A stretch of DNA of 64,000 nt from JAKPAM01 sp047601745 (GCA_047601745.1 JASGIS010000001.1:4278001-4342000); one strand, 5' to 3'; shown: positions 1 to 8,138, counted from the stretch's first letter. Made by a program: numbers and translations. Notes: a model not told the origin generated them from the letters alone.

Positions 1-795
1 GCCCGGCACGATCGACGAGCCTGGCACGATCGATGAGCCGGACTGGTCGACACGAGGGCGGCGGTCGAGCTCGTCGACGCGAGGGCGGCGAAGACGGGCG
101 GCGCCCACCGGCTGAGGCAGTCGTATCGACAGCGGCCGATCGAGGACCGGGCCTCGGCGCTTGATGATCTCGACGACAAGCGACTGATCGGCGCCCGGCG
201 ACAGGGCCAGGCGCAGGGGCGCCGGCGACGGGTGCTGCCGCACGCTGGACGGGCGGAACAGGAACACCGGGCCGCGCGCCGACTGGGCGGCCATCTGCAG
301 TCGCCGCACGTGCTCGGGGCGCGTCGCCTCGTCGGGCAGCCACGCCAGCAGCGCTCCGAAACTCGCGCTGCGCAGCGCCTGCTCGACGGCCCACAGCCGA
401 TCGGCCGCGCCGGGGGCCTGCACGATCAGCCATTGCGCCGGATCGATCCCGAAACCGGCCAGCGCCGGCGCGTAGGGCAGGTGGGGCGGCGCCACCAGCA
501 GCACGCGCTTGCGTTCGCGCGCCAGCTCGCGCAGCGCGGGGACGAGCAGGCGCAGTTCGCCGATGCCTGCTTCGCGCGACAGCAGTTCGGTCAGCATCGC
601 GAACGGCCAACCGGCGCCCGGCAACTGGGCGTCCAGGTCCGGATCGCCGCTGGACAGCGCGCAGACCGGCGCTTGTCCGAGCTGATCGGCCCGCCAGACC
701 GAGGCGGGCAGCGAAGCCGGCAGCGGGGAGGGGCGGTCGGCGGGCGCGTCCGCGGCCGAGGCGGCGGAGCGGAACAGCCGCTGGGGGGCGGACAT
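1..795 (-). CDS. imuA: ImuA, RecA-like SOS translesion factor (3' end beyond window)
   Basis: The frame is open from ATG at 795 to the left edge, giving 265 codons with no stop, so the C-terminus is missing. The N-terminus has the ImuA pattern: VWRADQLG, then a GWP segment with TELL, then RLLVPALREL and a KRVLLVAPPHLPYAP stretch, which is the RecA-like core without Walker residues. ImuA partners the Y-family polymerase ImuB and DnaE2 in mutagenic SOS repair, and those genes would be expected further left. It follows lexA on the same strand, as in lexA-imuA-imuB-dnaE2 cassettes. The C-terminal part visible here is low complexity: a six-residue SSIVPG unit occurs twice at the window edge and RRPRVD occurs twice. 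These are probably repeat expansion beyond the conserved core. Family assignment is by recognition of sequence and context. Confidence 0.8.
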   Translation of the reverse strand, partial: MSAPQRLFRSAASAADAPADRPSPLPASLPASVWRADQLGQAPVCALSSGDPDLDAQLPGAGWPFAMLTELLSREAGIGELRLLVPALRELARERKRVLLVAPPHLPYAPALAGFGIDPAQWLIVQAPGAADRLWAVEQALRSASFGALLAWLPDEATRPEHVRRLQMAAQSARGPVFLFRPSSVRQHPSPAPLRLALSPGADQSLVVEIIKRRGPVLDRPLSIRLPQPVGAARLRRPRVDELDRRPRVDQSGSSIVPGSSIVPG

Positions 796-836
796 CGTGG
801 CGCGGCCGTCGGATCGGAGCTCGGATGCCCGCTAGC

Positions 837-990
837 GTCGTGAACCGGAAGTTCGCGGAACCAGAAAATCCGTCGAAATCGGTGCCAGGCAACGCGCGAA
901 CCGCAGCGATACCGAGGTATCGCGAGGATTCGCAGCGCAGCATGGCGCCGGTTCCCGGCGGATTTGTTTTGCGAACCTCTGGTTCACGAC
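837..990. repeat. 154-bp imperfect palindrome, copy 1 of a repeat family
   Basis: The outer arms 837-861 and 966-990 are inverted repeats with about 21 of 25 positions matching, beginning GTCGTGAACC and ending GGTTCACGAC. The centre is the perfect hairpin GCGATACC-GA-GGTATCGC at 906-923. The segment 894-937 is homologous, in inverted orientation, to the centre of the palindrome at 17661-17827. It fills the gap between the lexA stop and the imuA start, and no SOS box is seen in this gap. It could be a MITE-like element or a structured RNA or DNA site. Confidence 0.7.
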
Positions 991-1000
991 ACTCGGTCCG

Positions 1001-1663
1001 TCAGAAGCCCTTGCCGCCGCGGATCAGGCCGACGGCCAGCCCTTCGAGCGAGAAGTCTTCTTCGCGCGGATCGACGATGATCGGCTCGAAGTCGGGGTTC
1101 TCGGGCAGCAGCTCGATGATGTTGGCTCGCCGCTTGAGCCGCTTGACCGTGACGTCGCTGCCGACGCGCGCGACGACGATCTGGCCGCTGCGCGCATCCT
1201 CGGCCTTCTTGACGGCCAGCAGGTCGCCGTCGAGGATGCCGGCGTCGCGCATGCTCATGCCGCGCACCTTCAACAGATAGTCGGGTTTGGCCGAGAACAG
1301 ATTGGGGTCGACCGCGTAGCTGGCCTCGACGTGTTCCTGCGCGAGGATCGGGCTGCCGGCGGCCACTCGCCCGACCAGGGGCAGCGTCAGCGCGATCTGG
1401 ACGGCATTGGGCATCGGCGTACCGCGCGTCGCATCGTCGCGCGGCACGCCGAGCAGCTTGAGCCGGATGCCGCGCGAGGCGCCGGACGTCAGCTCGATCA
1501 CCCCTTTGCGAGCCAGGGCTTTCAGGTGTTCTTCGGCGGCGTTCGGCGAGCGAAAGCCCAGTTCATTGGCGATCTCGGCCCGGGTGGGCGGAAAGCCGGT
1601 GCTGGCCAGATGACGCTGGATCAGCGTCAGGATCTCTTGCTGACGGGGAGTCAGTTCTCGCAT
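1001..1663 (-). CDS. lexA: LexA SOS repressor
   Basis: LexA represses the SOS regulon and cleaves itself when stimulated by RecA filaments. The 220-residue product has the N-terminal winged helix (LTPRQQEIL at residues 4-12, helix-turn-helix about 27-50), the Ala102-Gly103 cleavage site in VGRVAAGSP, catalytic Ser137 in GMSMRD and catalytic Lys174 in VTVKRLK. The start at 1663 is chosen because the family begins M-x-E-L-T-x-R-Q. The upstream in-frame ATG at 1759 would put the SOS operator inside the coding region. The gene is probably autoregulated through the box at 1706-1721 and sits immediately upstream of imuA. Confidence 0.96.
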   Translation of the reverse strand: MRELTPRQQEILTLIQRHLASTGFPPTRAEIANELGFRSPNAAEEHLKALARKGVIELTSGASRGIRLKLLGVPRDDATRGTPMPNAVQIALTLPLVGRVAAGSPILAQEHVEASYAVDPNLFSAKPDYLLKVRGMSMRDAGILDGDLLAVKKAEDARSGQIVVARVGSDVTVKRLKRRANIIELLPENPDFEPIIVDPREEDFSLEGLAVGLIRGGKGF

Positions 1664-1705
1664 GAAGTCTCCAGGGCGGGCGAGTATGGATAAGCGGTCG
1701 ATGGG

Positions 1706-1721
1706 CTGTATTTTTATACAG
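1706..1721. promoter_or_regulatory. LexA (SOS) box upstream of lexA
   Basis: CTGTATTTTTATACAG is a perfect CTGT-N8-ACAG palindrome located 42 bases upstream of the lexA start. This is the LexA operator form used in beta- and gammaproteobacteria, and it implies lexA autoregulation. The remaining intergenic DNA, 1722-2046, carries the promoter and leader of the RNA-binding protein gene. It is relatively AT-rich around 1878-1912, but I cannot fix a promoter there. Confidence 0.9.
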
Positions 1722-2046
1722 GAATCGCCGCCGGGCAAGCGCGAGGCCGGCCTTTTCACTTCATCGGGGTCTTGGCGGGGGCGAGCGGCGCCCGTCGGCC
1801 GACGGGTGGTCGATGGGGACGGGTGATATCCGGGTAAGCGCTAATCGACAGAACGGGCATTCGAGCCGTTCGGACGGTGCATATTTTTTACATTTGTGGC
1901 AGCATACTTGAGCGCAAGGCAACGGCTTCTGGTTCCCACTCACGGCACCCCGACGTACGAACCTTCGTGTTCTTTTGTTGCATTTCCGGTTCGCTGACCA
2001 TGGTTCGCCTCGAAATGCAATATTTCTATCGGTTTCGAGGATATTG

Positions 2047-2505
2047 ATGACCAAGATTTATGTAGGCAACCTGCCTTGGCGCGCCACAGACGCCCAGCTG
2101 TCCCAACTGTTCGGCGCCCATGGTGAAGTCACGGATGCCCGTATCGTGACCGACCGTGAGACAGGTCGGTCGCGTGGATTCGGATTCGTCACGATGAGCA
2201 ACGCCGAAGCCGCCCAGAAGGCGATCACCGCGTTGAACGGCTACTCGGTCGAGGGCCGCAGCCTGGTCGTGAACGAAGCCCGTGAACAGTCGGGCGGCGG
2301 TGGCGGCGGTTTCCGTCGCGGTCCTGGCGGCGGTGGTGGTGGCGGCGGTGGCGGAGGCTACAACCGCGGCGGTGGTGGCGGCGGCTATGGCGGCGGCGGT
2401 GGCTACGGTGGCGGCCGTGAAGGCGGCGGCGGCCGGGGTGACGGCGGCGGCTACGGCGGTGGTGGTGGATACGGCGGCGGCGGCGGTTACGGCCGCGGTC
2501 GCTGA
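2047..2505 (+). CDS. Glycine-rich RRM RNA-binding protein
   Basis: The protein has 152 residues. An N-terminal RNA recognition motif (residues 2-78) carries RNP2 (IYVGNLPW) and RNP1 (RGFGFVTM). It is followed by an arginine/glycine/tyrosine-rich tail (about 83-152) made of GGGGYGGG-type repeats. Such single-RRM Gly-rich proteins bind single-stranded RNA, are often cold-induced, and act as RNA chaperones in the cytoplasm. The start at 2047 is the family-typical MTKIYVGNL with a GAGGA ribosome site just upstream; an upstream in-frame ATG at 1975 adds unrelated residues. The long leader from lexA would be compatible with cold-shock control, which is an inference. The gene is monocistronic and ends in a strong terminator. 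Confidence 0.93.
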   Translation: MTKIYVGNLPWRATDAQLSQLFGAHGEVTDARIVTDRETGRSRGFGFVTMSNAEAAQKAITALNGYSVEGRSLVVNEAREQSGGGGGGFRRGPGGGGGGGGGGGYNRGGGGGGYGGGGGYGGGREGGGGRGDGGGYGGGGGYGGGGGYGRGR

Positions 2506-2534
2506 CAGCCGACCCTCGCACCGCAGGTTGCAGC

Positions 2535-2568
2535 AAGCACCCGCCCGGTCAGACCGGCGGGTGCTTTT
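2535..2568 (+). terminator. Intrinsic terminator after RNA-binding protein gene
   Basis: An 11-bp perfect stem (AAGCACCCGCC / GGCGGGTGCTT) ends in a TTTT tract, 30 bases after the stop codon. The symmetric A and T flanks would let it also serve the convergent ETF-QO gene. Confidence 0.9.
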
Positions 2569-2589
2569 GCCATGGGCTCCGCCCGCGGC

Positions 2590-4254
2590 TCACATGTTCG
2601 AGTAGTTGGGACCGCCTCCGCCCTCGGGAACGACCCAGACGATGTTCTGCGTCGGATCCTTGATGTCGCAGGTCTTGCAATGCACGCAGTTCTGCGCGTT
2701 GATCTGCAGGCGATCCGAATTGTCGGTTTCGTTCTTCACGAATTCATAGACGCCTGCCGGGCAATAGCGTTGTTCGGGACCCGCGAATCGCGCCAGATTG
2801 ATCGCCACCGGTACCGAAGAGTCTTTCAGCGTCAGATGAATCGGCTGGTTTTCTTCGTGATTGGTGTTTGAGATGAAAACGCTGGACAGGCGATCGAAGG
2901 TCAGCTTGCCGTCCGGTTTCGGGTAGGTGATCGGCGAGCATTCGGCGGCCGGCTTCAGTCGCGTGTGATCGGGCTCGGTCCGGTGGATGGTCCATGGCGG
3001 GTTCTTCACGCCCAGCTTCGGCAGCAGCCACTGTTCGATGCCGGTCATCAGCGAGCCGACCCAGAATCCCTTCTTGAACCACTGCTTGAAGTTGCGCGAC
3101 TTGTCGAGCTCGGTCTTGAGCCAGCTCGCCTCGAATGCCGCCGGGTAGGCGCTCAGCTCGTCGTACTGACGGCCCGCCGCCAGCGCCTCGAAGATCGCCT
3201 CGCCGCATAGCGCGCCGCTCTTGATCGCCGCGTGGCTGCCCTTGATCCGCGATGCGTTCAGGTAGCCGGCGTCGCAGCCGACCAGCGCGCCGCCCGGAAA
3301 CACGGTCTTGGGCAGGCTGAGGAGGCCGCCGGCCGTGATCGCGCGCGCGCCGTAGCTGAGCCGCTTGCCGCCTTCGATGTGCGCGCGGATCGCCGGGTGG
3401 GTCTTCCAGCGCTGCATCTCCTCGAACGGGCTCAGGTAGGGGTTCTGATAATCGAGGCCGGTGACGAAGCCGAGCGTCACCTTGTTGTCCTCGAGGTGGT
3501 ACAGGAAGCCGCCGCCGTAGGTGTCGTTGTCCACCGGCCAGCCGGCCGTATGCACGACCAGGCCGGGTTTGGCCTTGTCGGCCGGGACCTCCCACAGCTC
3601 CTTGACGCCGATCGCGTAGCTCTGCGGATCCTTACCCTGGTCGAGCTTGTAGCGGGCGATCAACTGCTTGCCCAGGTGACCGCGCGCGCCCTCGGCGAAG
3701 ACCGTGTACTTGGCCAGCAATTCCATGCCGGGCTGGAACGCATCGGTCGGCTCGCCGTCGCGGCCGACGCCCATGTTGCCGGTAGCGACACCGCGCACCG
3801 AGCCGTCGTCGTTGTAGAGGATCTCGGCGGCCGGAAAGCCCGGGAAGATCTCGACGCCCAGCGCTTCGGCCTGCTCGCCCATCCAGCGCGCGACCGCGCC
3901 GAGGCTGATCACGTAGTTGCCGTGATTATGGAAATTCTCGGGAATCAGGAACTGCGGGACGCTGTACTGGCCGGTTTCATTGAGGAACAGCACTTCGTCG
4001 GCCGTCACCGGCTGGTTCAAGGGCGCTCCCTTGTCCTTCCAGTCCGGGATCAGTTCGGTCAGCGCGCGAGGATCCATCACCGCGCCGCTCAGGATGTGGG
4101 CGCCGATCTCGGAGCCTTTCTCGATCAGGCAGACATTGACCTCGCTGCCTTTCTCGGCGGCCAATTGCTTGAGCCGGATCGCCGTCGCCAAGCCTGCCGG
4201 TCCTCCCCCGACCACCACAACGTCGAATTCCATCGACTCTCTTTCGATTTCCAT
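2590..4254 (-). CDS. Electron transfer flavoprotein-ubiquinone oxidoreductase
   Basis: ETF-QO passes electrons from reduced ETF (fatty acid and amino acid oxidation) to ubiquinone at the inner membrane. The 554-residue product matches the usual family length. It has an N-terminal FAD dinucleotide motif (VVVVGGGPAGLATAI), the central ubiquinone/FAD region including HTAGWPVDNDTYGGGFLYH, and a C-terminal 4Fe-4S cluster region with CPAGVYEF and CVHCKTCDIKDP. The start at 4254 has AAGAGGTGG seven bases upstream; an alternative ATG at 4233 lies seven codons in. It is divergent from an SDR gene, with about 97 bases between them for both promoters. Confidence 0.96.
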   Translation of the reverse strand: MEIERESMEFDVVVVGGGPAGLATAIRLKQLAAEKGSEVNVCLIEKGSEIGAHILSGAVMDPRALTELIPDWKDKGAPLNQPVTADEVLFLNETGQYSVPQFLIPENFHNHGNYVISLGAVARWMGEQAEALGVEIFPGFPAAEILYNDDGSVRGVATGNMGVGRDGEPTDAFQPGMELLAKYTVFAEGARGHLGKQLIARYKLDQGKDPQSYAIGVKELWEVPADKAKPGLVVHTAGWPVDNDTYGGGFLYHLEDNKVTLGFVTGLDYQNPYLSPFEEMQRWKTHPAIRAHIEGGKRLSYGARAITAGGLLSLPKTVFPGGALVGCDAGYLNASRIKGSHAAIKSGALCGEAIFEALAAGRQYDELSAYPAAFEASWLKTELDKSRNFKQWFKKGFWVGSLMTGIEQWLLPKLGVKNPPWTIHRTEPDHTRLKPAAECSPITYPKPDGKLTFDRLSSVFISNTNHEENQPIHLTLKDSSVPVAINLARFAGPEQRYCPAGVYEFVKNETDNSDRLQINAQNCVHCKTCDIKDPTQNIVWVVPEGGGGPNYSNM

Positions 4255-4351
4255 CCAAGCCACCTCTTTTATTAACCTGCGGATTTTCCGGTAATTGCCC
4301 GGGACGTGCAAACTGTGCGCCTGGCATTTCAGGCATCGAATGGAGATCGAC

Positions 4352-5143
4352 GTGGCATTGCAGGCAGATCTGGGTGGCAAGGTGGCGCTGGTGACGGGCG
4401 CTTCGAGCGGGTTGGGCGCGCGTTTCGCGAAGGTACTGGCCAGCAATGGCGCCCAGGTGGTGCTGGCATCGCGCCGCCTCGACCGGCTCAAGGAGCTGCG
4501 GGCCGAGATCGAAGCCGAAGGCGGCGCGGCCGACGTCGTCGCACTGGACGTGACCGACCACGCGAGCATCGTCGCCGCCGTCGCGCAGGCCGAGAAGGAA
4601 GCGGGCCCGATCGACATCCTGGTCAACAACTCCGGCGTCAGCACCACGCAGCGCCTGGTCGACGTCAAGCCCGCCGACTACGATTTCATGTTCGATACGA
4701 ACACGCGCGGTGCGTTCTTCGTCGCGCAGGAGGTCGCGCGGCGGATGATCGAGCGCGCCAAGGCGGCCGAGCACCAGCAGCAAGGCAGCGCGCGCCAGGC
4801 GCGCATCATCAACATCGCGTCGATGGCGGCGCTCAAGGTGCTCGCCCAGATCGGCGTCTATTGCATGACGAAGGCCGCGGTCGCGCAGATGACCCGCGCG
4901 ATGGCGCTCGAATGGAGCCGCTACAACATCAACGTCAACGCGATCTGCCCCGGCTACATCGTCACCGAGATCAACGCGCACCATTGGGAGACCGAGGCCG
5001 GCCGCAAGCTGGTCAACATGATGCCGCGCAAGCGCGTCGGCCAGCCCTCGGATCTCGATGGGCTGCTGTTGCTGCTGGCGGCCGACGATTCGCACTTCGT
5101 CAACGGCGCGGTGATCGCGGCCGACGACGGTTTCGGCCTCTGA
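4352..5143 (+). CDS. SDR family NAD(P)-dependent oxidoreductase
   Basis: This is a classical short-chain dehydrogenase/reductase of 263 residues. It has the TGASSGLG cofactor-binding glycine motif near the N-terminus, NNSGV, an active-site Ser in NIASM and the YCMTK catalytic Tyr-x3-Lys. The acidic-to-basic pattern after the second strand (ASRR) suggests NADP(H) preference. I prefer the GTG start at 4352 because GGAG lies six bases upstream. An in-frame ATG at 4340 is the alternative and has no comparable site. The substrate cannot be told from sequence. Divergence from ETF-QO suggests a role in acyl or branched-chain oxidation, which is an inference. Confidence 0.88.
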   Translation: MALQADLGGKVALVTGASSGLGARFAKVLASNGAQVVLASRRLDRLKELRAEIEAEGGAADVVALDVTDHASIVAAVAQAEKEAGPIDILVNNSGVSTTQRLVDVKPADYDFMFDTNTRGAFFVAQEVARRMIERAKAAEHQQQGSARQARIINIASMAALKVLAQIGVYCMTKAAVAQMTRAMALEWSRYNINVNAICPGYIVTEINAHHWETEAGRKLVNMMPRKRVGQPSDLDGLLLLLAADDSHFVNGAVIAADDGFGL

Positions 5144-5180
5144 CGCGCTTCGACGAGGCGTCGGCCCGAGTTCGGCCCGG

Positions 5181-5240
5181 GCGGCCCGGGCGGCCCGGGC
5201 GGCCCGGGTTCGGTCCGGGTTCGGTCCGGGTTCGGTCCGG
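5181..5240. repeat. Adjacent 9-bp and 11-bp tandem repeats
   Basis: Three copies of GCGGCCCGG (5181-5207) run directly into three copies of GTTCGGTCCGG (5208-5240). They lie between the stops of the convergent SDR and AraC genes. The stretch is almost pure G+C and may act as a structured transcription barrier. No T-tract is present. Confidence 0.85.
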
Positions 5241-5243
5241 GCT

Positions 5244-6254
5244 TCAGTCCGCGGGCCGCGACTGCCGGCCCAGGTAGTCGACGGGCCCCAGCCCCAGCGA
5301 GCGCTTGAACATCGCGCTGAAAGCGCTCGCGCTCTCGTAGCCGACGTCCAGCGCGGCCGCGGTCACCGACTGTCCGCGGCCCAGCCTTCGCAGCGCTTCG
5401 AGCAGCCGCGCCTGCTGGCGCCATTGTCCGAAGCTCATCCCGGTCTGCGCGCGGAACCGCCGGGCCAGCGTGCGGCCGCTGACGCCCTGCGTGTCGGCCC
5501 AGCGTTCGAGCGTGTCGTCGCGCGCCGGCTCCTGCAGGATCCGCCGGCACAGTTCGCGCAGTCCGGGGTCGGCCGGCAGCGGCAGGCGCAGCGGCAGCGA
5601 GGGCATCGCGTACAGCTCGTCGAGCAGCACCTGCATCAGTCGGCCCGCCGCGCCGCCCTCGTCGTACAGGACCGGCAGTCGCGTGGCGCGCACGATCAGC
5701 TCGCGCAGCAGCGGCGTGACGCCGATCACCGTGCACGCGGCGGGCATCGATGCGCCGGCCGTCTCGCCCAGGTACAGCGTGCGCATCTGCACCGGGCCGC
5801 TCATCGTGACGCGGTGCTCGATGCCTGCCGGCAGCCACAGCGCCCGTTCGGTCGGCACGACCCAGCTCGCGTCGACCGTCGCGATCGACATCACGCCGCT
5901 GGTCGCGAACAGCAGTTGATGGCGTTCGTGCCGGTGCCAGGCTATCGTGTGGCCGTCGGCGAAGGCCTTGGGCATCGCGGCGACGGGACGGGGCACGTGC
6001 TGGTAGTCGCCGGCCGAGGTCGAGCGGGCGGTCGCAGTCGTCGCGACGGCCGGCTCGCCGGCGCGCGGTCCGGCAGCCTGATGGCCGGCGCTTCGTTGGT
6101 CGGCAGTCCGATGGCCGGCGCTTCGTCGGTCGGCAGTCCGATGGTCGGCGCTTTGCTGGTCGGCGGTCCGATGGCCGGCGGATCGGGCATCCCCGTCGTG
6201 CCGGGGGCGTTCTCGTCTCATCGCTGTCGTCCATGTCCACTTCGCGGTATTCAT
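5244..6254 (-). CDS. AraC family regulator with repeat-expanded N-terminus
   Basis: The C-terminal part carries two helix-turn-helix motifs (TLERWADTQGVSGRTLARRF and VTAAALDVGYESASAFSAMF). The middle has the AraC-type cupin sensor pattern HTIAWHRHERHQLLFATSG and WVVPTERALWLPAG. The conserved family region begins only around RPVAAMPKAF. The roughly 85 residues before it are low complexity, with 10-residue units such as HRTADRRSAG encoded by a 30-bp DNA repeat. ATG at 6254 is one possible start (336 residues), with 6221 another, and a start inside or after the repeat cannot be excluded. The gene is divergent from an MFS transporter that it probably controls. Confidence 0.8.
   Translation of the reverse strand: MNTAKWTWTTAMRRERPRHDGDARSAGHRTADQQSADHRTADRRSAGHRTADQRSAGHQAAGPRAGEPAVATTATARSTSAGDYQHVPRPVAAMPKAFADGHTIAWHRHERHQLLFATSGVMSIATVDASWVVPTERALWLPAGIEHRVTMSGPVQMRTLYLGETAGASMPAACTVIGVTPLLRELIVRATRLPVLYDEGGAAGRLMQVLLDELYAMPSLPLRLPLPADPGLRELCRRILQEPARDDTLERWADTQGVSGRTLARRFRAQTGMSFGQWRQQARLLEALRRLGRGQSVTAAALDVGYESASAFSAMFKRSLGLGPVDYLGRQSRPAD
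6081..6180. repeat. 30-bp tandem repeat, three full copies plus part
   Basis: Full copies lie at 6081-6110, 6111-6140 and 6141-6170, each beginning ATGGCCGGCG or ATGGTCGGCG, with a partial fourth to 6180. Because the period is a multiple of three, copy number changes would keep the AraC reading frame. All other frames are also open across it, so its coding status needs protein-level support. Confidence 0.85.
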
Positions 6255-6282
6255 TGTCGCAACGAAGCGAGATGGACGCTCG

Positions 6283-6305
6283 GGTCGATGATAGATTGAT
6301 CGACC
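6283..6305. promoter_or_regulatory. Candidate operator between araC-type and MFS genes
   Basis: GGTCGAT-N9-ATCGACC is a perfect 7-bp inverted repeat in the divergent intergenic region, 71 bases before the MFS start. It could bind the AraC regulator or RNA polymerase-proximal factors. This is judged by symmetry and position only. Confidence 0.35.
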
Positions 6306-6375
6306 GATGCCACGCGGGACCTCGCCCGCACGCTTTTCGCCGGTCTGGCACGCCGGTTCGTTTGACGGAAAGACC

Positions 6376-7566
6376 ATGACCGAGACTCGTCGCAGCGTCG
6401 CCCTGTTGCTCAACATCGGCCACGCGCTCGATCACATGTTCCTGCTGATCTTCGCTACGGCCGTCACCGCGATGGCGGCGGAATTCGGCCGCGCGAGCTG
6501 GGAAGACCTGATGCCGTTCAGCGTCGGCGCGTTCGTGATGTTCGGCCTCGGCTCGCTGCCGTCGGGCCGGCTCGGCGACCTGTGGGGCCGGCGACGGATG
6601 ATGTTGATCTTCTTCTTCGGCATCGGCGTCTCGTCGCTGCTGGTCGCGCTGACGCATGGCGTCTGGCAGCTCGCCTGCGCGCTGACGCTGCTGGGCGCGT
6701 TCGCGTCGATCTACCATCCGGTCGGCATTCCGATGCTGGTGCAGAACGCCACCAAGCCGGGCCTGACGATCGGCATCAACGGCCTGGCCGGCAATCTGGG
6801 CATCGCGTTCGCCGCGCTGATCACCGGCTTCCTGGTCAAGTACTTCGGCTGGCGGACGGCGTTCATCGTGCCGGGCCTGCTCAGCCTGGGCTGCGGCGTG
6901 CTGTTCCTGCGCTGGTGTCCGCCCGAGACCGAGGCGCCGGCCAAGCGGGCCAACAAGGCCTCGATCGTATTGCCGCCGGCGATGATGGCGCGCGTGTTCG
7001 CGGTGATGACCGCGACCGCGATCACCGGCAGCCTGCTGTTCAACCTGACCACCAATGGCAACGCCCACCTGCTGCGCGAACGTTTCGTCGGCATCGTCGA
7101 GGATCCGGCCTCGCTCGGCGCGCTGCTGGCCGCCGTCTACGCGGTCGCGTCGGTGACCCAGGTGCTGGTCGGCCGGCTGATCGACCGGTATCCTTTCCGC
7201 CGCGTGTATCTGGCGATCGTCGTGATGCAGGTGCCGTTGTTCGTGCTGGCGTCGGGCGCTTCCGGCTGGTCGTTGTTCGCGCTGCAGATCGCGTTCATGG
7301 CCGTGATCTTCGGCGCGATCCCGTTCACCGATGCGATGATCTTCCGTTACGTCGACGACGCGCTCCGGTCGCGGGTGTCGGGCATGCGCCTGGCGGTGGC
7401 GTTCGGCGGCAGCTCGCTGGCGGTCTGGGCGTTGGGACCGGCCGTCAAGGCCGCCGGCTTCCAGGTCCTGCTGCTGGCGATGGCCGCCATCGCCTGCCTG
7501 ACCGTCCTCGCGGTGTCGCAGTTGCCCGCAGAACCGCAGCCCGACGCCCAGCCGGCGCCGGCCTGA
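6376..7566 (+). CDS. MFS transporter
   Basis: This is a 396-residue major facilitator with twelve hydrophobic segments spread evenly. The loop 2-3 signature GRLGDLWGRRRMM is present, with a second-half counterpart GRLIDRYPFRRVYL. It probably exports or imports a small organic solute by proton exchange in the inner membrane; the substrate is unknown. The start at 6376 (MTETRRS) is preferred because hydrophobic segment 1 follows directly and GGAAAG precedes it. The in-frame ATG at 6307 would add a polar extension. It is divergent from the AraC regulator and followed after 38 bases by a thioesterase gene, possibly co-transcribed. Confidence 0.88.
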   Translation: MTETRRSVALLLNIGHALDHMFLLIFATAVTAMAAEFGRASWEDLMPFSVGAFVMFGLGSLPSGRLGDLWGRRRMMLIFFFGIGVSSLLVALTHGVWQLACALTLLGAFASIYHPVGIPMLVQNATKPGLTIGINGLAGNLGIAFAALITGFLVKYFGWRTAFIVPGLLSLGCGVLFLRWCPPETEAPAKRANKASIVLPPAMMARVFAVMTATAITGSLLFNLTTNGNAHLLRERFVGIVEDPASLGALLAAVYAVASVTQVLVGRLIDRYPFRRVYLAIVVMQVPLFVLASGASGWSLFALQIAFMAVIFGAIPFTDAMIFRYVDDALRSRVSGMRLAVAFGGSSLAVWALGPAVKAAGFQVLLLAMAAIACLTVLAVSQLPAEPQPDAQPAPA

Positions 7567-7604
7567 TCCGCCATCGTTTTCATTTTCGGCCTGACGCTCG
7601 ACCG

Positions 7605-8069
7605 ATGCTCTTCGATCCCGATACTCCCCGCACGCTGGTCCTCGAACTCGATCTGCCGATCCGGTGGGGCGACATGGACATGATGGGCCATGTCAACAAC
7701 GTCACCTACTTCCGCTACCTCGAGCAGGGCCGGATCAGCTGGTTCGACGCGTTGCGCGTGCGCGGCGAGCCCGATCAGGGGATCGTCGTCGTCAACGCGT
7801 TCTGCGAGTTCCTCAAGGAGCTCAAGTATCCGGGCACCGTCCGGCTGCGCCTCTACACGGCGCAGATCGGCCGGTCCAGCGTCCAGACGCTGGCCGAGAT
7901 GTCGCACAGCAGCGATCCGGACACCGTCTACGCGCGCGGCGGCGCCAAGGTGGTCTGGATCGATCGGCGGCTGAAGAAGTCCGCGCCCTGGCCCGACGAG
8001 GTCAAGGCGCTGCTGAGGCGGCGGGCCGACGTCGACCCGGTCAGCGGCATCGCGCGCCTGCGCGATTGA
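7605..8069 (+). CDS. Hotdog-fold acyl-CoA thioesterase (4HBT type)
   Basis: The 154-residue single hotdog domain has the 4-hydroxybenzoyl-CoA thioesterase-type motif IRWGDMDMMGHVNNVTYFRY, whose Asp is the usual catalytic residue. It hydrolyses an acyl-CoA to free acid and CoA in the cytoplasm; the acyl chain is not identifiable. The start at 7605 is the first ATG after the MFS stop and gives a family-length protein. No strong ribosome site is seen, so translation may be coupled to the MFS gene. Confidence 0.88.
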   Translation: MLFDPDTPRTLVLELDLPIRWGDMDMMGHVNNVTYFRYLEQGRISWFDALRVRGEPDQGIVVVNAFCEFLKELKYPGTVRLRLYTAQIGRSSVQTLAEMSHSSDPDTVYARGGAKVVWIDRRLKKSAPWPDEVKALLRRRADVDPVSGIARLRD

Positions 8070-8097
8070 AGCGCCTGCGCCGATTCGAATGAATGAT

Positions 8098-8131
8098 CGG
8101 TCGATCGGGCGATCGAGTCGCCGATCGACCG
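8098..8131. terminator. Hairpin between convergent thioesterase and scoB
   Basis: Perfect 11-bp arms (CGGTCGATCGG / CCGATCGACCG) surround a 12-base loop, placed between two gene ends. There is no T-tract, so termination is presumed from position only. Confidence 0.45.
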
Positions 8132-8138
8132 GGCGGCC

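Noticed and set aside
837..1000. Possible SOS box controlling imuA separately from lexA
   Set aside because: No CTGT-N8-ACAG or close variant was found in the gap; imuA is probably read from the lexA promoter.
1664..1759. 32-codon N-terminal extension of lexA
   Set aside because: It would place the SOS box inside the coding sequence and lacks homology; the family starts at MRELTPRQQ.
4954..7068. 700-codon minus-strand frame through the AraC/MFS region
   Set aside because: It runs through GC-rich tandem repeats and antisense to the MFS gene, is Arg-rich, and shows no domain, whereas the AraC and MFS frames have clear motifs.
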